This document shows, one piece after another, positions 49,801 to 59,930 of a DNA stretch of 64,000 nucleotides. The notes beneath the pieces were generated by a model. That model searched no databases and had not been told where the DNA came from. It worked only from the letters and a program-made list of their open reading frames with translations. Each line of letters starts with the position of its first letter. Position 1 is the first letter of the stretch. The stretch is from contig CM039184.1 of NCBI GenBank assembly GCA_008360975.2, positions 54,278,797 through 54,342,796 on the forward strand, read 5' to 3'. The DNA is from Lichenostomus cassidix (taxonomy: Eukaryota; Chordata; Aves; Passeriformes; Meliphagidae). The position numbers and the translations under genes are program-made.

Positions 49801-52800
49801 AAAATATCTTTCCTGCATTAGCATCTGCTTATTGTCACTGCTCCTTAACCCCTTGGTACTGGCAGTCACCACACATCTCCTTGCCAGGAGTAGATGCACG
49901 CCAGGAAAACCTTACTGCTGGCATCAGGAAGATAATTTCTGGAGTTCAAAAGATGATATAACACTGGTGTGTCATTTCAAACTGCAAAATAGCTATCAAG
50001 TACAAAGGTAATAGGACAACACTGAGGCTCCTACTCTTTATAGCCAGCATGAAAAAATTAAATTACAAATCCCAAGGTGACTTGTTTATTTATATCTTGT
50101 GCAATGTCTTATGCCATCCAGATGGGCTCCTCAAAATTCTTCCGCAGAATTCATAGAGGTTGTACTAATCTGAGCTATAGACACAAGCCCACAAGCCCAA
50201 GTGTTTTCTCCAAATACATTACTGCTACTGCATCAGTGTTTAGCAGGATCTTTTTACACATTATAAGATGCTTTGTAAGCTCTTATACCAATACTGGAGC
50301 TATACCTTTTAAACAATGACCCATATAACAACATAAGGCCCATTAGTAATGACCACTCAGTCTGCAAATGTTCTGAAGCAATAATTTACAGTAATATCAA
50401 TGGTCTCAGTGATGTTTTCAGATCTCCAGTCACCTCTATTTTTTAAGGATTAAGACAAACCAAAGTGACACAGGGATCAGGATGCCATTCCCCAGGTTAT
50501 TAATGGTTTTGCAGTAAGAATTGATTCCTGAAAATACTAACAGAAATGGAAAAGGGTTAATAATAATTCTATTACATTTTAACACTTGAAGAAACCTCAC
50601 TGCACATTTTCTCTGTTATGAGATGCAAATATTTTCTCTCAACTGCATGCTGACTACTGTTACAAGACCCCAGAGTTGGCAAAAATGCTCAGCACACAAA
50701 ATCTTCCAACCAGGCACATAAAATGAAATGAGGATGCAAATTTTCAAAATAGATCAGTGGACAGCAACTCCCCAGAAAAAACATAATTCTGATGGGTGCT
50801 GGTCACATGAAAATATAATCCTTTCATTTAAATGCCTGAATGGCAGCCTGACTGCGTGTGCAAGATACAAGCGTGTTGGAAAAAGCCTGACGCCTGAGAG
50901 CCTTACAGGTAGATTTGCTCTAATGAAAGCATTCCTCTCCTTGAGAACTGTGTCTTTTAAAAAACTTCAGTGCCACACTGAGCAAGGTAACTAAACTGAT
51001 CTTTTATGTTTTGAACTTGGTTAGCTGGATTAGCTGTTTCCTCTAGAATGTTCCATTCTCCATTACTGTGCCAGCATCAGGACAAAGATATGGTCAATAT
51101 ATTCAACACTTTGCAATGGTGTGAATTCAATGTTTCACTCATTAGATCTAGGTGATATTTAAGGCTTTTCATTGGGTTCTACTAGATTGTAGATGGAGTT
51201 TGAGGCACTGGTCTGTTTAGCCATCAACTTGAATGGCTTGGCAATAGTTTATCCAAGAAACCATCTCTTACCTTTTTACACTGCCACTGCTGCAGACTGC
51301 TCAGTCCTTCTAACTGCAAGAAGGAATTAGCTCACCTCTCTAAAAGCTCATGACTTCTAACCTTTCTTGTCCCCTCTTGCTAAGACAGAGATCAACTTTA
51401 ATTTCCTGGATGTGTTGTTAAAGCTGGCCAGTACTGGGGATGTATTTCTAGAGGCTTAAAAGAAATTCACCTTCTGTTCTGATTTAGCAGAGGCTGACAT
51501 AAATATGTTTCCTAAAGGACTATTTTTATGCTGCTGAGAGGTCACTGTAAGTTTAAATATCAGGATGTCTTAAGCTCTCAAATAGGCATTTTTAATTTTG
51601 CTTACATCCAAACACAACTGTATTGCTTTAAACCTTCTGAAAACACTAGATATTGAAATACACATCTTAAGCTCTGGTTCAAAGAGTATCAATTAGCTTG
51701 CTCTTTTACTTGAACTATCTGGTTTAGTGCAGTAATTGGAAAAGGCCAACAGTGGCCTTGAATTATTATTTGTTAAGCTAAGAGGCTCCAGATAGGAATA
51801 GGTCTCGTTCATGCCGGTGGAATGTAGAAATCAGTCAGCCTTTGCTTCAGAGACTTGGGCTAAATACATCAAAGTGTTTAATAACCTCAGAAACATAAAA
51901 TTCATAAAAATTTTGTGGGTCTTAAACCACCACATATCCTAATAAAACATAGGTGCTTGTGAAATATGTATCCCAAGGCCTTGTATTGAAACACAGAACT
52001 CAGAAATGTCTACAGAAGTTGAAAACACAGCAGAAGGGAGGAGCATGAGGAAGACTAAATTGCAAAGGTTAATCAAATGTATGATTAGGAGGTTATGTAT
52101 GGCGTAGATCATTATTCTTAACAGTTTCTGAACTAGAGATTTAGTTTAATCCAAAGCAGGAAATTTGTTCTATACTTCTGTTACATATTCCTCGGTATTT
52201 TCAGGTTCAGCTTACTGCGTATTGATGTTTGAAAATGCCAACGCAGAACTCCATACCACCTTCTTAAAAGGACAGTATTAGACTTCAACTTAACCCAACT
52301 TCAAATGACTTGTATTAGGGATTTCTGCCAAACTGCTTTTTTTAGACAACATTTACTGCAGCAATCAATTATGAACCCCAGATTTAGACACTGTCTTCTC
52401 CTAAACAAACAGATGCATACACATCCCTCCACACAGCAAGACTCAATAAGATTGTTTACAAAGTAATTCACAATAAATCTCACATGTAGTTTGCTTTTCC
52501 TTCCAAATGCAGCACCAGAAAAATACATTAAATTCTGAGGAGATAAGTGCCTGTGCCCGAGAACGCACTCATGCAAAAGAGAAAGGAATGTACTAGAACT
52601 TAAATTTTGAAAAGCAAATTTTTAGCATTTGCAATAGAAATTAGCAGCAAATACATGTTGTTACTCTTATTTTTGAATGGGGTTCTATTTGTCTTCAGTG
52701 GGACTGGGTGTCCCAACTCTTTGCTGATGAGACCATGAGGTTTACTACACAAGCTTAAACTGGGAAAAAAGAGATCCTTTGCTGCTCAGGGATCCTGTCC

Positions 52801-55477
52801 TCTCATATCAAGACCAATCCCTCCTAGAAGACACTAGCATTTCTCATTCTGATTTTCAGATTATAAATTATATAGTACAATTTATAACATTTAAGTGCAA
52901 CCAGCCATCATTTATTTTTTACCTCTCGATTAAATACCTATATTGGAAAAGATTTATGCCTTTTGTTAGAAAATGAAGAGAAATTGAACTGCATGCCTGA
53001 AAAATGTTAATGTCAAGTCAAATATCCAGGTTGTCTCATACCTTCCAGAGTTGGCTGACTTAGTTTCTCTGGTTGTATCTTTGAGTCAGGTAGATGCAGA
53101 AATACAAAAGAAAACATTTTTCTGAGGAAGTGTGTATATAAGGCTTTTGTGGAGATAACCCAAAATTTTGGGATTACCGATATTAAGGAGCAGTTTGTCA
53201 CTAGAAAGTGAAGGATTGTTCTTTTCTTCTTTCTGCCATCTCTCCCCATTCAGATTCCCTACCTTCATGCTGAGGTGAGGCATAACATAAAATTCTCAGA
53301 CTCAATATCCCCATGTCTACAACTTCTGCCTTCTTCTGCACTGACACCTAATGTTTAGCAGCTCAATTGTTCTGCTCAGGGCACCTTCTAGGGTAAAAAT
53401 AATTGTATAAAAATACTTGAAAAACTTGGTGTAAGCTTTAAGCTAAAACCTGAAACATCTTAGGAACAATACATCTACAGCATCACTGCTTTGAAAGACC
53501 CTACCTCCAAGTTAGAAATGGAATGGTTTTAAAGGTTTTCAAATGCCCTACATCTTAGGTGTGAAATTGGTAGTGAATCAGTTGGTGTGAACGATTTTAT
53601 TTGAAAGGACATTGCTTTAAGCTTTCTAATTCTTCACATGCTCTTTGCAAAAATGTTTATATAGAAGATGATGGCCTTTCCATGCTATGCAGTTACAATT
53701 GCTTCAACAGATCACTGCACAGGAGAAGTGAACTCCTGCCTAATGAAAGCTGGCCTACTTGGAGTTTTGCCAATGCCCTTTCGTTAAATGTAAAGTTCAT
53801 CATATTAATCAGCCAACTGCTTATACTGGGGATCAAGTGAACATTTTCTGAAATTACAGCTGAGTTTTGTCAAAATGTTAGCTTTCCTTACCGAGTGCTT
53901 TCAGAATGTCTGCTTGCTATCTCCCACTCTGACAACTAAATGACAAAGCCCATTCAGCAGGCAGCTTGGTGGGGTTTAGCAGTGCCTGCATCCCCAGCTG
54001 AAGGAATATCAGTACAGGAAAGAAACCACAACAACTCAGCCAAATTTAAATTCAACACCCCATGAAAAGCATTCTGAGGGAAAGACAAGCTGTGCCAGTG
54101 AAAGTGGGCCATGTATTGTAAATTTTGGTGGCAAAGAAAATGCTTCAATTCAAGCCTCTCTGGGATACTGGCACATGTATCTGGCATGCTCTGAAGGGAA
54201 AATGTCTGGTTGGTCTGTTTACAGCAGATTTACCAGTCCTGCTTTTCTGAAATCTTGAAACAAAGGCTCCTCCACTCTCTGGTGAAAACCTTAATCTGCA
54301 GGATGCAGAGGATAGGCTGATGTCTACTGAGCAGCCAAGCTCTTCATGACCAAAATTCTGCAGAAAATGATTGCTTCTGCTGGTACCATCCTAGTACAGA
54401 TAACCTGCAGAGCATTTTCTAAGAAGTCCTATCCTTTGTAGCCTTCCATCTTTGCAATATTCAAACCAGGAGAAGAAAGGAATTGCCACGGCAAACACTG
54501 CCCCAGAAGTATGAATATATACATCTTCTTGGTAGAACTGAGATGCAGGAGAGTAGGAAGCAGAATTGAGAGTCAGAGGTTCATTTAAAAATATTTGCTT
54601 TTTTTCTCCTTGGAACATTATCCTTACAGCATACAAGAGATCTCAGCCAGCTACTTTGATTCTTCCATAATTTCTGGTTCAGCTTCAGTTGCTTTTATTT
54701 TTCACAATTCTCTTTATTTCTTCTTTCTTCCATTCCCTCTGTTCTGTAGGCACAACTGCCCTTTCCTGTCTTTTCCTAGAGAGTGATCCTTATTTCTCCC
54801 CCAGTCCACACCAATGGAATTAAAATAAATTAATCAGAAGTGAAAAAAAATTTATATCTGACTTCTAGCAATATGACCAACTTATTTATGTGCTGTATCC
54901 CTTTACACATATACACTGCCTGCTGAGACTGTGAAAACTCTTCAGAGCTTCTGTTTGCCAGAGAACTAAGCATAGTTCCTGTCAGAGTCTGAAGAATTCT
55001 CCATAATTTGCTAAAGAAAAATGTCTGGGAAAAGTATGTCCCTTAGTGCAAAATAGTCAATGTGAAGTTCAGCACATTGGAGTATACTGATAAACTATCT
55101 AAATGCACTTGCCAAATGAGATAACTTGTCTATTGTAAGCCATCCAAAAATATTCTCATGGCTAGGATCCCTGTAAGTATAAACATTCTGATGAAGCAAA
55201 ATGATTTAGAGTTACAATTAAAAAAACTGGAGTAAGCAAAAAGATACATAGGAAACATAATAATAATCCTATCCCAAAAGATTGTGCTATCCGAGGGGAT
55301 CTAGAATATTAATTAGCAAGTTGTTGCAAACCTATAAAAAATCATCCCATAATTACTCTGAAAAAAAGTTGCAATTTCAAAGCTACACTGCAGAATAGCA
55401 TACTGGATTAATTATGCCAGACTGCAGCAATAACCTTGAATTAAAGCTGCAACCTTCTATTTTTAAGAAACAATTGC
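46881..55477. other. Long stretch without recognised features; downstream side of the GBA3 exons
   Basis: 8.6 kb in which later GBA3 exons would be expected on the minus strand. I looked for the family-1 hydrolase motifs (HF/WDLPQ, NEAN/NEPN, TENG, DNFEW) and saw none, and no minus-strand open frame here has that composition. A segment near 51720-51900 looks unusually non-repetitive, but I cannot show conservation. Confidence 0.45.
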
Positions 55478-55705
55478 CTTTCTGGTTGATGAAACCTGTC
55501 GTCCCATCAGGTAACAGACGTGACCAGGAAAGAGAAAAGCAATAATGAGTCAATCCAAGCTGTTTGATACATTTCAAATCTTCCTCCCACAGAGTGTAGC
55601 TGCCACAAGCTACAGCACCAGTCTGGTTCTTGAAAACTCGATCTCCTCCCTGATGGGTGAATATGTCCCAGACATTAGGGCCCTTTCCATCTGCATTCCA
55701 GCCTT
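55478..55705 (-). CDS. GBA3: GBA3 (cytosolic beta-glucosidase), coding exon following the exon at 59.9 kb
   Basis: A 228-base exon, phase 1 to phase 1, read from 55705 down to 55478 with no stop or frameshift. It encodes 76 residues that match mammalian GBA3 almost residue for residue: [20 protein letters not shown], then [28 protein letters not shown], and [21 protein letters not shown]3 is a cytosolic family-1 glycoside hydrolase (TIM barrel) that splits beta-glucosides, including plant xenobiotic and some glycolipid substrates. The exon covers the first beta/alpha units; the catalytic glutamates are encoded further on and are not in this exon. The acceptor TTTTTCAAGCAG is good. The donor is AAAG|GCAATT, a GC donor with weak +5/+6 bases. 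THYRF of the mammalian protein reads THYCF here (codon at 55541-55539). The high similarity argues for long constraint, and the donor and Cys may mark recent decay. KLB and LCTL, other members of the family, fit less well. Confidence 0.9.
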
Positions 55706-56805
55706 CTGCTTGAAAAACAAAACTTGGTCATTACACTTTTGACATCAAAAGACATATGTTGCATGTAAATATTTATCACAAAGTAGATGCAAATCCCTGA
55801 AAATCCCATGGGCAAACTGAGAAGTATTGTCTACCCTGATATCAGTTAAAGTAACTACAAACTTTCAAGCATTAATATACATTTGCATTAGGTTTTGAAT
55901 TTATTCATATTTTTACTTGCTGCTAATTATTTGAAAATCCTGTTTTAAAAAAACATTCAGACTTCTAACACTCCTCATACTTTCTTAGCCAAAGATCAGA
56001 TGTTTGCCACTCTTGAGATATTACAGGTTTTCACAAAGGGCATTTTCTAATGCAACTTCCATCCATAAATGTAAAAGATCAGTCCATATCAAAGAAAGCC
56101 TTTAGGGTATGAGAAATACATCCAACAAATAGGCACTTATGGCTTTCAGGATGTCCTTTGAAAATCTTGACAGTTTGTTAAAAAGAAAGGAATGCCATTA
56201 TGAGCCATGGCCCTAGGCATATACAAGCTGAATTAATAACACAGCTCTACAAAACTTCTGCTTTTTGTTTAGCCAGACATTCACAGAAATTAATTTTGAA
56301 TGTTCAAAAGCACTGCACCATTTTCCCCAAACTTGCAGAGTTTTGGGGTATTTCTTCACAATTCTAAAATTGAGATACACAGCTTACCATTAAAATATTC
56401 AAAATTTAGCTGTTGTCTGAGATCTAACAACATACAATATTTAATTCAAATAAATGTACCTCTCTTCATTGCAACTTTCTTTGTCTTTACTGAGCAATGC
56501 TGTAGCTGAGGCAAACACTACATTTTTTATGTGGAGAGCTCTGTAAACTTACTTCACTCTGTAAACCCCTGTAATGTGTGATTTAATAATAAAATTGCAA
56601 TTAACCTCAAAATGGCCGACCTCATTTACCACCAAGATTTTTCAGAGTCCCAGTGAACCCAGTTCCAGGGTTATTCTTTAAAAACTAAAATGACATTGTG
56701 TGTTAAAATTATGTATAAATTAAATATCACTTGGGTTATAAGATTAATAACTATATAATAGCTACATATCAATCCTCAATAAAAGTGTTTTAATAATCAA
56801 TTAGT

Positions 56806-56935
56806 ATCATAGAAATTAGAGATGGAGGAGAGCTATTAGGAGGTCATTGAGTCCATCCCCTGCCAACGCAAGATTGCTCCCTTAAGTATATTCAGTACTT
56901 AATATACATCTGTCTTATTAAATCTAAGTTTAATG
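56806..56935 (-). mobile_element. Ancient CR1-type LINE, 3' end fragment
   Basis: Plus-strand text ATCATAGAAATTAGAGATGG, AGGAGGTCATTGAGTCCATC, CCCTGCCAACGCAAGATTGC and TCCCTTAAGTATATTCAGTA is the reverse complement of the end of an old amniote CR1 family (GGTCATCTAGTCCATCCCCCTGCC type). It is as diverged as the copy at 39.2 kb. Confidence 0.8.
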
Positions 56936-57465
56936 CAAGGTTAAGCATATTGAAGACACTTAATTTAAAGCATTACTAAAATCTGTAATATCACTTATAT
57001 AACCTAGCTTTTCAAAGATCATTGTCACATTTCATGGTCTTTACAGAATTTTATTGCAGCACATGAACACCCATACATCTACATTTGGTTGGTCAGTAAA
57101 TTAAATTTTACATGGGACAACCTTCAAAGTAGGTCAAATCTTAGATCCAGACAGTTTGAGTTTCTCTTAATCTCAGATTTTTTTCATAGACTTTGTGCTC
57201 TGTCTGTATGCTCCTCAGAAAAATACAATACTACAGGTTTTCTATATCCTGCTTCAAATTTCAAACATGACTGCTGAAATAAATAGTTATCTGAGAGAAG
57301 TGCAGGAAATAACAAATAACAGTAATTCTTCAATGGTACCTAGAATTTAGAAGCCTTTAAGAGCAGGCTTCCTGCACCATATTGATTTGATACAGCTCTT
57401 TTTTCAGTACAGTTGGAGTGAAGGGAAGAAAAAGCTGCCATAACAGGCAGCTAACACACCTTCAG

Positions 57466-57708
57466 TTAAGAATCATCATCTAGTGCAGGGGCTGAATGAT
57501 TGCTCTTTTTTGTCTGCCTTCCTCCAGCAAAGGAAGTGGGAGGGAGGAGGAGAAGCATTTGATTTTCAGCAGAGTATAGCAGTACTACTCCAGTGGTCAT
57601 TAGCCACTGCAAAGCCCTGAGGGGAGCTGGAGCAAACAGATCCACTTTCAAGCATTCTTCACACTCTTCAGAGAGATTTCTCTGTACAGCATCAAGCATC
57701 TGAGCTAC
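57466..57708 (-). other. Open frame with acceptor and poly(A) signal, inside the GBA3 intron
   Basis: Minus strand: an acceptor-like CTTCCTTTGTCAG is followed at 57708 by 80 open codons (with an ATG at codon 4) to a TAA at 57466. The frame ends in an acidic ALDDDS tail. A polyadenylation signal, GCAATAAAATT, stands at 57055-57050, about 410 bases past the stop. I recognise no domain. The layout resembles a terminal exon, but splicing from the 59.9 kb GBA3 exon (phase 1) would read this in another frame and stop after five codons. It is therefore not an obvious alternative GBA3 end. Chance remains likely. Confidence 0.2.
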
Positions 57709-59119
57709 CTGACAAAGGAAGGAATCCAGCCAAGGCAACAGAAAGCTCTACATACACTAACACATCCTGCTGAGCCACAATTGGTCCGCACAGAGCTCTT
57801 CAGTGAACCAAGCTTGCACCTCTCAGCTTGCTCAGAAACTTCCATGCTACATAGTGCTCCATAGTGTAGGCATAACTGGAGTTTTAGTGAGCTTTGGGGC
57901 CAGGAAAGAACAGTGATGAGGAACTGGTTTTACATTTAAAATACCTAGGTGAGAATTGGATACCAAATCAGCACGTGACATGCCATCAAATGAATAATGT
58001 AAATTATTGTGATACATGTTCCCCATTCCCTGCAATTATTATAACAGAAAGAAATGCAATACCTTTCCAACTAGTGAAGCTACTAAAGCAGGAATATTGC
58101 TGATCAGAATATTTAAGTTTTCATGTACTCTTCCAAGTACAGTTTTCTTTTAATTCAGCTGTCCTTTAGCCTTTTGGACTGAAATTTTCTTGACCCAGTC
58201 TCTGACCAAAAAGGGTAATTTTGTTTGAACTAATGCAGTTCTTCTATTTGGCATATGAAAGAAGTGAAGAAAACCACTTGAACCATTACAAGTATTTTTT
58301 GCAACTTTTCCAAAAAAAAAAAGTAAAGAAAAAAAAAAAATCAAGCAGAGAGTTGAAATTTAGCATAGAAATGGCCCTCAGTAAGAAGAAGTGCTTTTGA
58401 ATGTTCTGGTGCAAATTGATTTTGATTTGACTGAGTCATGAACCTTTGAAATCTGCACTTTGAGCATGCACAGTACAATTGGTATGATTTTTTAGCGCTT
58501 TGAAATACACAGAGTGGAGAAGGTTGTGCTGTGCATAAATACATAGCTGACAGTAAAAAATAAAGTAGCCTGTCAGCTTATGCCTCTTCCACTGTGTATC
58601 TTGTGATATGTGCAGCAACTGAGTTTGGACTCTAGAAGAACTATTGCTTCAATCATGCTGCCTCTAAGTCAGAAGCTGCACAGCCTCCGAAGCTTTCAGG
58701 AGAAGGAATTCCCTGTTGAGTTTCTTACTTCTGCAGGAAAAGGGTCATTTAAGTAGTGTCTAGACCATATTATAGATTTTTTTTATGTTTTTCCCACTCA
58801 GAAGCCTTAAGAAAGTTCATTAAAAATACATTAAGGGAACATTAAAGTTGCACATCTAGCCACTCAAAAGGCAGGAAATTATAATGCCATTCTATATGCA
58901 CACACAATTCACATTTTAAAAATTAGTTAGAAGAGCTATGTGCATTGCAGGACTCCAGTTAGAATCTGGCCCAGAATATTGATTCCCTGGGAACTGTGAG
59001 CTGTGCAGTCTATTAGGTGAAGTGAACTGAGCTCGTTAAAAGGTACTGAGCATGGGCAAGTACTCTCAATTTCAGCAATAACCAAGAACTAAAGGCTACA
59101 TCCTCAAAGACAATTTAGG

Positions 59120-59175
59120 ATCTACAGCTCCCATTTAGGTACTGAAATCAATGGGAGTTAAGTGCCTGTATGCTG
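59120..59175. repeat. Fragment of an old amniote dispersed repeat (tentative)
   Basis: Contains GCTCCCATTTAGG and GAAATCAATGGGAGTTAAGT, followed by GCCTGTA. This resembles the self-complementary CTCCCATTGACTTCAATGGGAG motif with GTGCCTAA after it that is frequent in turtle, crocodile and bird genomes. I cannot name the family with certainty. Confidence 0.35.
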
Positions 59176-59857
59176 CAGGGTATAATATGAGAATATCAGG
59201 TCTATATGTATTTTGCAGGTTTATAAAGACATATTTATGACAGGGTAAAGTTTGGAGGGGTTTTGGCTGTAGATATCCTTGTGTTTATGGGTTTACATTC
59301 CCTGATCTGCAACACATTTTCATATTGCCCTGGGCAAATCCGTTCCTCAGCCCCTCTATTCAGTTGGGAACATGACACAGTTCCCTGGGGGACAGCCTCC
59401 ACAAGTCCAACTGTTAACCTCTCAGTTCATTGTTTTTCAGAATCTTTGGAGATGAGCTCCTAACTGAAGAGTTCTTGTGAGCACCAATGTCTGATGAGGT
59501 AGCTCTCCCATCCAGTTTCAAAATAGAAAAGAGCAAGCTACTTAAACTAGCTCTACAGGAAGGACATCTACAAGAAGTAGATTAAAAAATTACTTATATC
59601 TGCTTCCTCCCCCTGCCCCACCCCACTCTCAATAACCCACTCCATTTTCATTACCTAGCCATATTTCTGAGATTTGAAACATCTTCTAGCCTGTTCTTAC
59701 TCCTCAAGTCAGAAGTGTTTAAACAGAAGTGCTACATGGATTTGCATCAGATGTAGTTTCTACAAAACAAGGCAAAGATCAAACACTCTCCTTCCTGGAT
59801 CCAGAGTTTTCATTCACTTAAAACTTCCTTAACACTTTGATAGCTAAAAATTGACAC

Positions 59858-59930
59858 CTTCAATTTGGTATGCTGCTGTAGCTGCGCTCCAAGCAAATCC
59901 AACTGGAAAAGCAATATCCTCCAGCACCAG
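59858..59930 (-). CDS. GBA3: GBA3 (cytosolic beta-glucosidase), N-terminal coding exon
   Basis: A 73-base exon read from 59930 to 59858: 24 codons plus one base, ending AAATTGAAG|GTGTCA, a GT donor in phase 1. The peptide LVLEDIAFPVGFAWSAATAA continues YQIE and aligns with the N terminus of mammalian GBA3 (MAFPAGFGWAAATAAYQVE). The Gln in AAYQ is the conserved family-1 residue that contacts the glucose in subsite -1. The mammalian start Met aligns with ATT (Ile), and there is no in-frame ATG between it and the upstream stop TAA 36 bases before the exon. Just before the exon is a strong acceptor, CACCTGTCTTCTGCAG, so this may be the second exon with the start codon in an unseen first exon. Otherwise the start has been lost. 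The join to the 55.7 kb exon gives QIE-E-GW, one residue different from QVE-G-GW. Confidence 0.86.

Larger units (their letters stand above)
55706..59857 (-). other. GBA3: GBA3 intron between the two recognised exons
   Basis: 4152 bases between donor AAG|GTGTCA (59857) and acceptor AAGCAG (55706). It holds an ancient CR1 fragment (56806-56935), an open frame with a 3'-exon appearance (57466-57708), poly(A)-rich runs at 58311-58340 and a short old amniote repeat motif at 59120-59175. Both flanking exons are phase 1, so they join in frame. Confidence 0.8.

Noticed and set aside
53954..54636. Minus-strand frames downstream of the GBA3 exon, considered as its next exon
   Set aside because: The translations lack any family-1 hydrolase motif and are interrupted by stops.
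58308..58340. Poly(A) runs, considered as the tail of a processed pseudogene
   Set aside because: No coding remnant or target duplication is visible on either side.
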